A DNA stretch of 64,000 nt, taken from the NCBI GenBank assembly GCA_020636275.1, contig JACJYD010000005.1, positions 159,449 to 223,448 on the forward strand. The letters are read 5' to 3'. Under the pieces are notes generated by a model. It made no database searches. It was not told where the DNA came from and was given only the letters and a program-made list of their open reading frames with translations. This document shows positions 17,275 to 25,466 of the stretch, in pieces (positions within the stretch are counted from its first letter, which is position 1; the number at the start of each line of letters is the position of its first letter). The translations under genes and the position numbers were made by a program. Origin of the DNA: Lewinellaceae bacterium (GTDB taxonomy: Bacteria; Bacteroidota; Bacteroidia; Chitinophagales; Saprospiraceae).

Positions 17275-18594
17275 ATGAGAGCAACCACCATAGAGAAGAA
17301 TAACCGCAAGACTATCAACGCCTGGGCGATGTACGACTGGGCGAATTCAACCTATGCGCTGGTTATTACCTCTGCCATTTTCCCCGCCTATTATAACAAT
17401 ATGACCCGCCACAACGGTTCGACGCGGGTAGAGCTGTTTGGGCTGGACTTCGAGAACTCGGCCATTTACTCCATTTGCCTGGGCGTTTCATTTGGGATCA
17501 TCGCCCTGCTCTCTCCTTTTTTATCCTCCATCGCCGACTATTCCAGCCGGCATAAGCTGTTCATGCGGATCTTTTGTTATCTGGGGTCTGCGGCCTGCAT
17601 ATCCCTGTTCTTTTTCGATAGCTACGAACTGTTTCCCCTGGGACTGGCCGGGTTGATGCTCGCCACGATCGGGTATTCGGGGAGCATTGTCTTCTACAAT
17701 TCCTTCCTCCCCGCCATTGCTACCGAGGACCGGCAGGACAGGGTTAGTGCCAAAGGCTATGCTTTCGGGTATCTCGGCGCCACCACCTTGTTGATCCTCA
17801 ACCTGGTTGCGATGCTCAACGAGGACTTCCTGGGGGTGACCGACCACAACCTGCTGCCTCGCATCTCCTTTCTCACGACAGGGCTGTGGTGGTTTGGGTT
17901 TTCCCACATCACTTTCGCCAAATTACCCAGGGGGATCTATGGGCCCAAAAAGGAAACCCACTGGCTCCTGAACGGCTACCGCGAACTGGTCAAAGTTTGG
18001 AAAACGCTGAACCGGCAGGTCCGGCTTCGCACCTTTCTGCTCAGCTTTTTTTTCTACATCATGGGGGTGCAGACCGTCATGTTCATGGCATCGTCCTTTG
18101 GCGAAAAAGAACTTCACCTGGGCTTCAAACAATTGATCTTTACGGTATTGGTCCTGGAATACATCGGCATTCTGGGCGCTTTTCTCTTTGCGGCCATTTC
18201 GAAACGGTGGGGCAACTTCCGCGCGCTCACCCTGGCCGTACTGGTGTGGATCTGCATCTGTATCGGCGCCTATTTCATAAATTCATCCCTCCATTTTTAT
18301 ACCATCGCATTTTTTATCGGCCTGGTCATGGGGGGTATTCAATCGCTCTCCCGCTCCACGTTTGCCAAAATGATGCCCAAAACCGAGAACAATGCGGGCT
18401 ATTTCAGTTTTTACGACGTCTGTGAAAAAATGGCCATGATGTGCGGCCTGGTCCTGTTTGGTTATATGGAGAACTGGACCGGAAGCATGCGCAACTCCAT
18501 CATCGCGCTCGGGATCTGGTTTACGGTCGGATTGATCTTTTTAATCTGGGTTCAGCGGATGAAAGGAACTGATCCGGCATCCGAAGGATTATAG
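17275..18594 (+). CDS. UMF1-family MFS transporter (Atg22-like)
   Basis: 439 residues from the ATG at 17275. Twelve hydrophobic segments are discernible. The N-terminal signature AWAMYDWANSTYA followed by AIFPAYYNN is diagnostic of the UMF1/Atg22-like branch of the major facilitator superfamily. GGIQSLSRSTFAKMMP is the conserved C-half loop. Yeast Atg22 exports amino acids from the vacuole; the bacterial substrate is unknown. It is followed at 39 bases by the lyase-like gene, so the two may be co-transcribed. Confidence 0.9.
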   Translation: MRATTIEKNNRKTINAWAMYDWANSTYALVITSAIFPAYYNNMTRHNGSTRVELFGLDFENSAIYSICLGVSFGIIALLSPFLSSIADYSSRHKLFMRIFCYLGSAACISLFFFDSYELFPLGLAGLMLATIGYSGSIVFYNSFLPAIATEDRQDRVSAKGYAFGYLGATTLLILNLVAMLNEDFLGVTDHNLLPRISFLTTGLWWFGFSHITFAKLPRGIYGPKKETHWLLNGYRELVKVWKTLNRQVRLRTFLLSFFFYIMGVQTVMFMASSFGEKELHLGFKQLIFTVLVLEYIGILGAFLFAAISKRWGNFRALTLAVLVWICICIGAYFINSSLHFYTIAFFIGLVMGGIQSLSRSTFAKMMPKTENNAGYFSFYDVCEKMAMMCGLVLFGYMENWTGSMRNSIIALGIWFTVGLIFLIWVQRMKGTDPASEGL

Positions 18595-18633
18595 ATATAG
18601 GCAATCTCGCCTGCCTATTCCAAAGACCGAGTT

Positions 18634-20037
18634 ATGGCTATGCATCATTTTCCCGAGAAAGGGCAGTCGCCCGCTTCCATTTTAGACGAATTGGATCATC
18701 TCCGGCAACAGGATATTCCCTGGGAAGCCGGAAAGACCTGGAGTTTGATCTACTACCTGGATGATGCGCACCAGGACCTGGTCCGGCGTGCGTACGATTC
18801 CTATTTTTCCGCCAACTATCTCAATTCGTTTGTATTCCCGGGCCTTCAGCAGATCGAGCGGGAAGTGGTTCGAATGGCGGGTGAATTATGCCACCTTTCC
18901 ACTTCGGTAGGAGGCCTGACATCCGGGGGGACCGAGAGCATCCTCCTGGCTGTGCTGGCCTGCCGGGAAGCGGCGAAAAAGAAAGCGGGAAAGAAGCGCC
19001 GGCGGGATATCCTTGCCCCGGCCACGGTGCATCCTGCCTTTGAAAAAGCGGCCCATTTGTACGGGTTACGGCTGGTCCGGATCCCTGTTTTGGAAGATCA
19101 GCGGCTCGACGTGGAAGCCATGAAAAGACAGATCGGCCCTGAGACCCTAATGTTAGTGGCTTCGGCGCCCTGTTATCCCTTCGGGGTGATCGACCCCATC
19201 GAAGGGGTAGCGGAGTTGGCCTTGGAGGAAGGCCTTCCCCTGCATGTCGATGCCTGTTTGGGTGGGTTCCTCCTGCCTTGGGCCGAGCGCCTGGGCTATG
19301 TGGAAGAACCCTGGGATTTCCGGGTGAAGGGCGTCACGTCCATCTCGCTCGATGTGCATAAGTTCGGGTTTGCAGCGAAGGGTGCTTCGGTGCTGTTATA
19401 CCGGGACATGGAACAGATGAAGCACCAGTTTTTCATTTCCACCCGGTTTCCCGGTGGCATGTACGTCTCGCCCACGCTGTTGGGCACCCGTCCGGGCGGG
19501 GCCGTTGCAGCGGCCTGGGCGGCGATCCGGCACCTGGGCGCGGAGGGCTATCTGGCTATGGCACAGCCCCTGTTCGAAGGGGCCGACCGGATCAGGAGGT
19601 TCATCGGAGAGATACCCGAACTGGAATTGGTGGGAACCTCGCGGTTGAATATATTGGCCTTTCGCACGGTAGCCAACCGGCCGGATATATTCGTTCTGGC
19701 AGATTTTCTGGAAGAAAAAGGATGGATGGTCGACCGGCAACAGTTTCCGCCCTGCATTCACCTGACCGTTTTGCCCACCAACCTGCCGGTAATCGGCGAT
19801 TACTTGGACGACCTGGAGGCGGCGGTCGAATTTGGCCGAACCCATCCGGCAGCCACGGCAAAAGGCGGTGCGGCCATGTACGGCGTAATGGCCCGGCTTC
19901 CCTTCCGGGGCATGATCGAAAAAGAGGTAAGTCATTTGTTTGAAACCCTTTATGGGGCGGAGCAGGAGGGAAATGCGGAGGCCAAACCATCCTGGTGGAT
20001 GGGCTTGCTCAACCGCTTATTGCTGAAATTTGGGTAA
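18634..20037 (+). CDS. Sphingosine-1-phosphate-lyase-like PLP enzyme
   Basis: 467 residues. A group II PLP decarboxylase-fold protein, much closer to sphingosine-1-phosphate lyase than to glutamate or DOPA decarboxylases. Seen here are LTSGGTESIL, SAPCYPFGVIDPIE, PLHVDACLGGFLLPW, GVTSISLDVHKFGFAAKG (the Lys of VHK should bind PLP), and PGGMYVSPTLLGTRPGG. The lyase splits phosphorylated long-chain bases into an aldehyde and phosphoethanolamine, which would fit sphingolipid turnover in this phylum. Unlike the animal enzyme it has no N-terminal membrane anchor. The reaction is inferred from motif similarity; another aldehyde-releasing lyase remains possible. Confidence 0.82.
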   Translation: MAMHHFPEKGQSPASILDELDHLRQQDIPWEAGKTWSLIYYLDDAHQDLVRRAYDSYFSANYLNSFVFPGLQQIEREVVRMAGELCHLSTSVGGLTSGGTESILLAVLACREAAKKKAGKKRRRDILAPATVHPAFEKAAHLYGLRLVRIPVLEDQRLDVEAMKRQIGPETLMLVASAPCYPFGVIDPIEGVAELALEEGLPLHVDACLGGFLLPWAERLGYVEEPWDFRVKGVTSISLDVHKFGFAAKGASVLLYRDMEQMKHQFFISTRFPGGMYVSPTLLGTRPGGAVAAAWAAIRHLGAEGYLAMAQPLFEGADRIRRFIGEIPELELVGTSRLNILAFRTVANRPDIFVLADFLEEKGWMVDRQQFPPCIHLTVLPTNLPVIGDYLDDLEAAVEFGRTHPAATAKGGAAMYGVMARLPFRGMIEKEVSHLFETLYGAEQEGNAEAKPSWWMGLLNRLLLKFG

Positions 20038-20038
20038 A

Positions 20039-20067
20039 AAAAAGGCGCTGCCGAGCAGCGCCTTTTT
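20039..20067. terminator. Bidirectional terminator
   Basis: A 12-bp stem (20039-20050 with 20056-20067) with A and T runs on its two sides, between convergent genes. Confidence 0.9.
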
Positions 20068-20071
20068 TGGT

Positions 20072-20524
20072 CTATTCTTCATCTTCGATCACTTCGAAGT
20101 TTCTCCATATCATCTCAAACTCATCGTCGGGATATTCCTTGTCGAAGTTGTACCGGAGGATGTCGTGTGTGGTAATGATGCCAACTAATTCCAGATCGTC
20201 ATTGACGATGGGCATGCCGTGGAACAGATGCCGGAGAAAGATCTGTGCGGCTGCCCCGATCTTCTCTTCGGGTCGCAGGGTGGCGATCTTTCTGGTCATA
20301 ACCTCCTGAACCTTGATCGAGTCATAATCTTCGAACTTGCGGTTCAGCTTGAAAATGTCGTATGAAGTGATTATGCCCACCAGCCGGTTTTTCGGTCCCT
20401 TCACTACGGGGATATGGTGGAACCGCTTGTTGAAAAGGATATCCTTCACTACGGTTAACTTGTCGTCAGGACTCACAGTGACCACTTTGGTGATCATGAT
20501 CGTTGAAATGGGTTCGTTCATCAT
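20072..20524 (-). CDS. Two-CBS-domain protein
   Basis: 150 residues from the ATG at 20524 (a second ATG follows at once). Two tandem CBS modules make up the whole protein, at about residues 5-60 (TVSPDDKLTVVKDILFNKRF, VVKGPKNRLVGIIT) and 75-135 (ATLRPEEKIGAAAQIFLRHL, VNDDLELVGIITTHD). Such stand-alone CBS pairs bind adenine nucleotides and regulate partners. The partner is unknown. The acidic C-terminal tail is unremarkable. It lies 93 bases downstream of the MerR gene start-to-stop unit, on the same strand. Confidence 0.88.
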   Translation of the reverse strand: MMNEPISTIMITKVVTVSPDDKLTVVKDILFNKRFHHIPVVKGPKNRLVGIITSYDIFKLNRKFEDYDSIKVQEVMTRKIATLRPEEKIGAAAQIFLRHLFHGMPIVNDDLELVGIITTHDILRYNFDKEYPDDEFEMIWRNFEVIEDEE

Positions 20525-20617
20525 GGCTTGAGAAATTAGTTGGATCAGGCAATTGTCGAAAAATACCACTTTCTTGGCAATTGGCGCTACTCCGGAGGGG
20601 AAAATTTCCGACCGTGC

Positions 20618-20953
20618 CTAAAGTTGGTCTTTTAATTGTTGAAGATCGTTGCGCAAATCCCGAAGACGCTGAAGGATCTCTCCTTTTTTCTTCGAGCTCT
20701 CCTGCAAATGGCGGATCTCCTGTTTGGCGCCCTGAAGTGTAAAGCCCCTTTCCTTGACCAAATGGTAGATCTGGCGCATCTGGCCGATGTTCTCCGGCGT
20801 GAAGCGCCGGTCTCCCTTGGCATTTTTATGGGGCTTGAGCACCTCAAACTCGTTTTCCCAAAAACGGATCAGGGAAGTTGATACATCAAACATCGTCGCT
20901 ACTTCGCTGATCGAGTAGTACCGTTTCACAAGTTCCTCATCGGGTGGGATCAT
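20618..20953 (-). CDS. MerR-family transcriptional regulator
   Basis: 111 residues from the ATG at 20953 (a TTG two codons upstream is possible). The winged helix occupies residues 11-80: YYSISEVATMFDVSTSLIRFW is the helix-turn-helix and GDRRFTPENI the wing. A C-terminal coiled coil (about 80-111) gives dimerisation. No effector domain or cysteine cluster is present, as in the small MerR regulators of Bacteroidota. Targets unknown. Confidence 0.9.
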   Translation of the reverse strand: MIPPDEELVKRYYSISEVATMFDVSTSLIRFWENEFEVLKPHKNAKGDRRFTPENIGQMRQIYHLVKERGFTLQGAKQEIRHLQESSKKKGEILQRLRDLRNDLQQLKDQL

Positions 20954-21054
20954 GGCCAATCTTAATTGTTTTTTCCGGCAGGCTTGGGTGGCCTGCTGTG
21001 TTAGCTCGGTACAAGTTACAAAGAAAACGCTGAAAAAAATATAATTAGAAATAC

Positions 21055-21086
21055 TTGACCGGATGGGAAAAAGTATTTTACATTTG
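21055..21086 (+). promoter_or_regulatory. Probable sigma-factor gene promoter
   Basis: TTG at 21055-21057, 21-base spacer, TACATTTG at 21079-21086. Transcription would begin near 21093, leaving about 200 untranslated bases before the ATG. Nothing else is seen in the 347-base gap between the MerR gene and this one. Confidence 0.5.
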
Positions 21087-21300
21087 TTGATCGGGTGCGT
21101 AAATTATTTTAGCAAAAGCGTTAAAATTTCGTTAACATCGACGAACGGACGGGCAAGCCCGGTGAAAATCGCCTATTTTCGTCTCTGTTAAGTTGGATCA
21201 CGCTCCTCATTTCATCACCAAAAGAATCATTGCGTATAGCTCGTAAACTTCTACACTAAATCATTCTCATTTTTTTTCCATTCACCTAAATGGTTTAGTA

Positions 21301-21882
21301 ATGCAAGTTACGCCGCTGAACGACGAACAATTGATTCAATTGTACCTGAATGGTGATGAACGCGCCTTCGAAGAGCTCCTCAATCGCCATCAACAGAAGA
21401 TTTACACTTCTATTTACCTCTTTGTAAAAGATCAGAATCAGGCTGAAGATATCTTCCAGGAAGTCTTCATCAAGATCATTGATACCCTTCGCAAAGGGAA
21501 GTACAACCATGAAGGGAAGTTTAGCCAATGGGCCATGCGCATTGCCTATAACCTTTGCGTGGATTATTTCCGTCGTTCCAAACGGCGCCCCCAGGTGCAG
21601 CCGACCGAGGAATTCGACATCTTCGAAGTGTTACGCCTGGCCGACGACAACGCAGAGCAGCGCATCATGCGCAGCCAGACGCACGAGAAAGTGCGCAAGC
21701 TCGTCGACATGCTGCCGCCCGAACAACGCGAAGTGGTTATCCTCCGCCACTATGCTGACATGAGCTTCAAAGAGATCGCCAAACTGACGCGGGTGAGTAT
21801 CAATACCGCCCTCGGCCGTATGCGCTACGCCTTGATCAATATCCGAAAATTGATGGAGGAGAAGCAAGTGCAGCTGCAATAG
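21301..21882 (+). CDS. ECF-type RNA polymerase sigma factor
   Basis: 193 residues. Region 2 includes the DQNQAEDIFQEVFIKI block and the WAMRIAYNLCVDYFRR promoter-melting segment. Region 4 is the helix-turn-helix LPPEQREVVILRHYADMSFKEIAKLTRVSINTALGRMRYAL. No anti-sigma gene is adjacent on either side, and the gene is a monocistron closed by its own terminator. Control must therefore come from transcription, the long leader, or a distant partner. Confidence 0.92.
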   Translation: MQVTPLNDEQLIQLYLNGDERAFEELLNRHQQKIYTSIYLFVKDQNQAEDIFQEVFIKIIDTLRKGKYNHEGKFSQWAMRIAYNLCVDYFRRSKRRPQVQPTEEFDIFEVLRLADDNAEQRIMRSQTHEKVRKLVDMLPPEQREVVILRHYADMSFKEIAKLTRVSINTALGRMRYALINIRKLMEEKQVQLQ

Positions 21883-21887
21883 ATCCT

Positions 21888-21921
21888 TAAATAGAGCCCG
21901 ATGGCTATCGGGCTCTATTTA
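21888..21921. terminator. Bidirectional terminator
   Basis: A 15-bp perfect stem (21888-21902 with 21907-21921), GGCT loop, between convergent genes; it overlaps the yidD stop. Confidence 0.85.
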
Positions 21922-22169
21922 TGTGTTTTTTTCGGATTCTTCGGTACCGGGTCGTATCCGCTCCCCCCCCAGGGATGACAGGTGCCGATGCGCTTCAGCC
22001 CCAGCCATATGCCTTTCAGGACCCCCCATTCCTGTATAGCCCCAACCATATAATGCGAACAAGTCGGATTGTACCGGCAGGTCGATCCCAGCAAGGGAGA
22101 GATGAACCATTGGTACAACCGGATCGGGAAAATGAACAGTTTCTTGAGCAATTCGCCTAGGGTTGCCAT
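21915..22169 (-). CDS. yidD: Membrane protein insertion efficiency factor YidD
   Basis: 84 residues from the ATG at 22169, the normal size. Family signature is complete: FPIRLYQWFISPLLGSTCRY, NPTCSHYMVGAIQEWGVLKG, GTCHPWGGSGYDPVP. YidD is an amphipathic protein on the inner face of the membrane that helps YidC insert proteins. Here it is not next to rnpA or yidC. Longer in-frame starts at 22238 would overlap the iscS leader and are unlikely. Confidence 0.92.
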   Translation of the reverse strand: MATLGELLKKLFIFPIRLYQWFISPLLGSTCRYNPTCSHYMVGAIQEWGVLKGIWLGLKRIGTCHPWGGSGYDPVPKNPKKTHK

Positions 22170-22254
22170 TTCTGTTTGTTTTCTTGAACAAACATTTTTT
22201 CTCCCCGGATCGTTTTTTCTTCCCTGCCTGAGAACCAAAATTCTCCGGAAATGT

Positions 22255-22262
22255 TACTTTTG
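22255..22262 (+). promoter_or_regulatory. Possible isc promoter -7 box
   Basis: TACTTTTG, 40 bases before the iscS ATG; -33 element weak. Confidence 0.4.
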
Positions 22263-22302
22263 TGTTACTTTGATTAGATTAAATCTAAATAAGTTCTCTG
22301 GT

Positions 22303-23520
22303 ATGAGCCAACGCCTGATCTATCTGGACAATAACGCCACTACTCCTTGCGATCCCCGTGTCGTAGATGCTATGCTGCCCTGGTTTTATGAAAACCCGGG
22401 AAACGCTGCCAGCCGCAACCACCCCTTTGGATGGAAAGCGGAGGAAGCCGTCGACTACGCCCGCGAACAAGTCGCTCAATTGATCGATGTGGACCCCAAG
22501 GAGGTTATCTTTACTTCAGGGGCAACGGAAAGCGACAACCTCGCCCTGAAAGGCGTATATGAGATGTACGCCCGCAAAGGCAACCATATAATAACGGTGA
22601 AAACCGAGCACAAGGCCGTGTTGGACACTTGTAACCGGATCGAAAAAATGGGTGGGGAAGTGACCTACCTCGATGTCAATCGCGAAGGCTTGATCGATCT
22701 GCAGGCTTTGGAAAATGCGATCAAACCGACTACGATTATGGTCGCGGTGATGTGGGCTAACAACGAAACCGGCGTCATCCAGCCGATGAAGGAGATCGGA
22801 GAGATCTGCGCCAAACATGGCGTATTGTTCTTTAGCGATGCCACGCAGGCCGTGGGCAAGATCCCCGTGCATCCCCGGGAAATGGGCGTGCACCTGATGG
22901 CTTTTACCGCCCATAAAATGTACGGACCGAAAGGCGTGGGCGCCCTTTACGTCAGCCGCAAAAACCCTCGGGTGAAAGTGACGGCTCAGATGGACGGTGG
23001 CGGACATGAGCGCGGCATGCGCTCCGGTACGCTGAACGTCCCCTCGATCGTTGGGTTCGGCAAAGCCGCCGAGATCGCCCAAAAGGAAATGGCCCAGGAT
23101 GCCGAACGCGTAGCTGCCCTGCGCGATCGCCTGGAACAAGGCCTGCTCCAACTCGAAGAAACCTATGTGAACGGCAGCCGGGAACACCGGATGCCCCACG
23201 TTGCCAATATTTCATTCAAACACGTGGAAGGGGAGGGGCTCATGATGACCTTCAACCAGGAGATCGCCGTTTCTTCGGGTTCCGCCTGTACCTCCGCCTC
23301 CCTCGAACCGTCTTATGTGCTGGTTGCCCTGGGGTTGGGCGACGACCTGGCTCACTCCTCCATCCGGTTCAGCCTGGGCCGTTTTACCACCCAGGAAGAT
23401 GTCGACTACACGATCGAGGCGCTGAAGAAAGGGGTCAACCACATGCGCGACCTCAGCCCCATCTGGGAAATGTACAAAGAAGGTGTCGACCTGGAAAACG
23501 TGAAGTGGCAGGAACACTAA
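22303..23520 (+). CDS. iscS: Cysteine desulfurase IscS
   Basis: 405 residues from the ATG at 22303. It removes sulfur from cysteine with PLP and hands it to the IscU scaffold. IYLDNNATTP (6-15) opens the fold, HKA with TEH (101-105) stacks on PLP, Lys205 in TAHKMYGPK is the PLP lysine, and Cys329 in SGSACTSAS is the persulfide cysteine. It heads iscS-iscU-iscA. No IscR-type regulator, HscA/HscB or ferredoxin is present, so this is a minimal operon. Confidence 0.95.
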   Translation: MSQRLIYLDNNATTPCDPRVVDAMLPWFYENPGNAASRNHPFGWKAEEAVDYAREQVAQLIDVDPKEVIFTSGATESDNLALKGVYEMYARKGNHIITVKTEHKAVLDTCNRIEKMGGEVTYLDVNREGLIDLQALENAIKPTTIMVAVMWANNETGVIQPMKEIGEICAKHGVLFFSDATQAVGKIPVHPREMGVHLMAFTAHKMYGPKGVGALYVSRKNPRVKVTAQMDGGGHERGMRSGTLNVPSIVGFGKAAEIAQKEMAQDAERVAALRDRLEQGLLQLEETYVNGSREHRMPHVANISFKHVEGEGLMMTFNQEIAVSSGSACTSASLEPSYVLVALGLGDDLAHSSIRFSLGRFTTQEDVDYTIEALKKGVNHMRDLSPIWEMYKEGVDLENVKWQEH

Positions 23521-23607
23521 ACCGCGAATTATACCCTGGGACGCACAAAAGCGGCGCGTTCCAAACATTGATACCCAATGTCATTCAACTAATAAAACTT
23601 TTTAATC

Positions 23608-24009
23608 ATGGCTTATTCCGATAAAGTACTCGATCATTTCAAGAACCCGAAGAACGTAGGTACGCTCGACAAGAGCAAGAAGAATGTGGGTACCGGCCTG
23701 GTCGGCGCTCCCGAATGCGGCGACGTCATGCGCCTGCAGATCGAAGTCGACGATGCGACCGGCATGATCCAGGACGCCAAATTCAAAACCTTCGGTTGCG
23801 GATCGGCGATTGCCTCTTCCTCGCTCGCTACGGAGTGGCTCAAGGGAAAAACCCTCGATGAAGCCCTGGCGATCGATAACATGTCGATCGTGGAAGAACT
23901 GGCGCTTCCCCCTGTGAAGATCCACTGTTCGGTGCTGGCGGAAGACGCCATCAAGGCCGCTATCAAGGATTATCAGGAAAAGAACGGCATCACTGCCGAA
24001 AGCAAATAA
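23608..24009 (+). CDS. iscU: Fe-S cluster scaffold IscU
   Basis: 133 residues, normal size. The three cluster ligands Cys37 (PECGD), Cys64 (FGCGSA) and Cys107 (IHCSVLAEDA) and Asp39 are all present. The LPPVKIHC block recognised by Hsc chaperones is present too, as ALPPVK, although no hsc genes are adjacent. It starts 87 bases after iscS. Confidence 0.96.
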   Translation: MAYSDKVLDHFKNPKNVGTLDKSKKNVGTGLVGAPECGDVMRLQIEVDDATGMIQDAKFKTFGCGSAIASSSLATEWLKGKTLDEALAIDNMSIVEELALPPVKIHCSVLAEDAIKAAIKDYQEKNGITAESK

Positions 24010-24059
24010 TTCAAAAATGGGCAGCGCCGAGGCCTTGCCCATTTAAAGTTGTTTTTCTT

Positions 24060-24386
24060 ATGTTATTCGTAGCAGAAAGCGCAAAGCAAAAGATCCATGA
24101 GATCCGCCGGACGGAAAATCTGGGCGACGATTTTTTCATCCGGGTATCCGTTACCAGCGGAGGTTGCTCCGGATTGACCTACCAGATGGATTTCGACAAT
24201 GAACCCCAACCCAACGACCAGGTGTTTGAGGATAACGGGGTCAAGGTCGTCACCGACCTGCGCAGCTTCCTCTACCTCTGCAACTCCACCCTGGAATTCT
24301 CCGGCGGTTTGAACGGCAAGGGGTTTTATTTCAACAACCCCAATGCCGCCCGGACCTGCGGGTGCGGAGAAAGTTTTGCCGTATAG
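24060..24386 (+). CDS. iscA: A-type Fe-S carrier protein IscA
   Basis: 108 residues with the three conserved cysteines, Cys36 (SGGCSGLTY) and Cys100/Cys102 (TCGCGESF). It receives clusters from IscU and passes them to apo-proteins. Last gene of the isc operon; the terminator follows within 10 bases. Confidence 0.94.
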   Translation: MLFVAESAKQKIHEIRRTENLGDDFFIRVSVTSGGCSGLTYQMDFDNEPQPNDQVFEDNGVKVVTDLRSFLYLCNSTLEFSGGLNGKGFYFNNPNAARTCGCGESFAV

Positions 24387-24394
24387 AAGATATT

Positions 24395-24424
24395 AAAAGG
24401 AGAGGTCCACAGTCCTCTCCTTTT
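24395..24424 (+). terminator. isc operon terminator
   Basis: An 11-bp perfect stem (24395-24405 with 24414-24424) ending in TTTT. Confidence 0.8.
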
Positions 24425-24429
24425 ATGTA

Positions 24430-24437
24430 TATTTTTG
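24430..24437 (+). promoter_or_regulatory. -7 box four bases before an ATG
   Basis: TATTTTTG, with only four bases before the glycosyltransferase ATG at 24442; implies a leaderless or nearly leaderless mRNA. Confidence 0.5.
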
Positions 24438-24441
24438 CGGC

Positions 24442-25425
24442 ATGCAAAAGATCCTGGTCCTTCAAACGGCATTTATCGGAGATGTGATCCTGGCTACCGC
24501 CCTGGTAGAGCAATTGCACGCCGTTTTTCCCCAGGCCCGGATCGATTTCCTGCTTCGAAAGGGGAATGAAGGACTCCTGAAAGGCCATCCCTACATCGGG
24601 CAGGTGCTGATCTGGGACAAGCAGTCCCGAAAATATCCCGGCCTGTTCCGGCTTTGGCGCCAAATCCGCTCGGAGCGATACGATCTGGTGGTCAATTCCC
24701 AACGCTTCCTCGCAACGGGTTTTTTGACGGCATTTTCCGGCGCTACCCATCGCGTCGGCTTTGACAAAAACCCCCTTTCCCTGTTTTTTACCCACCGATT
24801 TCCGCATATCATTGGCCAATCCGTCCATGAGGTGAAGCGCAATCTCTCGCTGCTTTCCCCCTGGGTTCCGGAGCCCTTTGCCAAACCCCGGTTGTACCCG
24901 CGGCAGGAAGACCGCGAAAATGTACCTCCTTTGGGAAGTTATATTTGTCTGGCCCCGACCTCGGTCTGGTTTACCAAGCAATGGCCACCGGAGCGCTGGA
25001 TCAACCTGATCGACCGGCTTCCCCGCGAACTGGCGGTCTACCTGATGGGAGGCCCTTCCGACCGGGAAGCCTGTGAACAGATCCGGCAGGCGAGCACCCA
25101 TCCCGGCGTGGAGAACAAGGCGGGCAAATTGGGCTTGCTGGCTTCCGCCGCCTGGATGGAAGGGGCCCGGATGAATTACGTGAACGATTCGGCGCCCCTG
25201 CACCTGGCCTCCGCCATGAACGCACCGGTCGTAGCGGTATTTTGCTCCACCATACCCGCTTTCGGGTTCGGCCCTTTATCCGACCGGGCCTGGGTGGCGG
25301 AAACTGACGAGCCCCTGACTTGCCGGCCTTGCGGTTTGCACGGAAAACGCACCTGCCCGGAAGGGCATTTTGGTTGCGCGGCTATCGATGTCGAAAAAAT
25401 GCTGGCCCCGCTGACGGCTGATTAG
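24442..25425 (+). CDS. Glycosyltransferase family 9 (heptosyltransferase-like)
   Basis: 327 residues, two-domain GT-B fold. ILVLQTAFIGDVILATALVEQL at the N-terminus and NDSAPLHLASAMNAPVVAVF in the C-terminal nucleotide-sugar domain are family hallmarks of WaaC/WaaF enzymes, which transfer heptose from ADP-heptose to lipopolysaccharide core. A C-terminal cysteine cluster (TCRPCGLHGKRTCPEGHFGC) also occurs in other GT9 proteins. The hldD gene for ADP-heptose lies at 39.2 kb. Acceptor unknown. Confidence 0.88.
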   Translation: MQKILVLQTAFIGDVILATALVEQLHAVFPQARIDFLLRKGNEGLLKGHPYIGQVLIWDKQSRKYPGLFRLWRQIRSERYDLVVNSQRFLATGFLTAFSGATHRVGFDKNPLSLFFTHRFPHIIGQSVHEVKRNLSLLSPWVPEPFAKPRLYPRQEDRENVPPLGSYICLAPTSVWFTKQWPPERWINLIDRLPRELAVYLMGGPSDREACEQIRQASTHPGVENKAGKLGLLASAAWMEGARMNYVNDSAPLHLASAMNAPVVAVFCSTIPAFGFGPLSDRAWVAETDEPLTCRPCGLHGKRTCPEGHFGCAAIDVEKMLAPLTAD

Positions 25426-25466
25426 TTTTTATCTACCTTTATCTTTTCATTGCAACAATAACAGGG

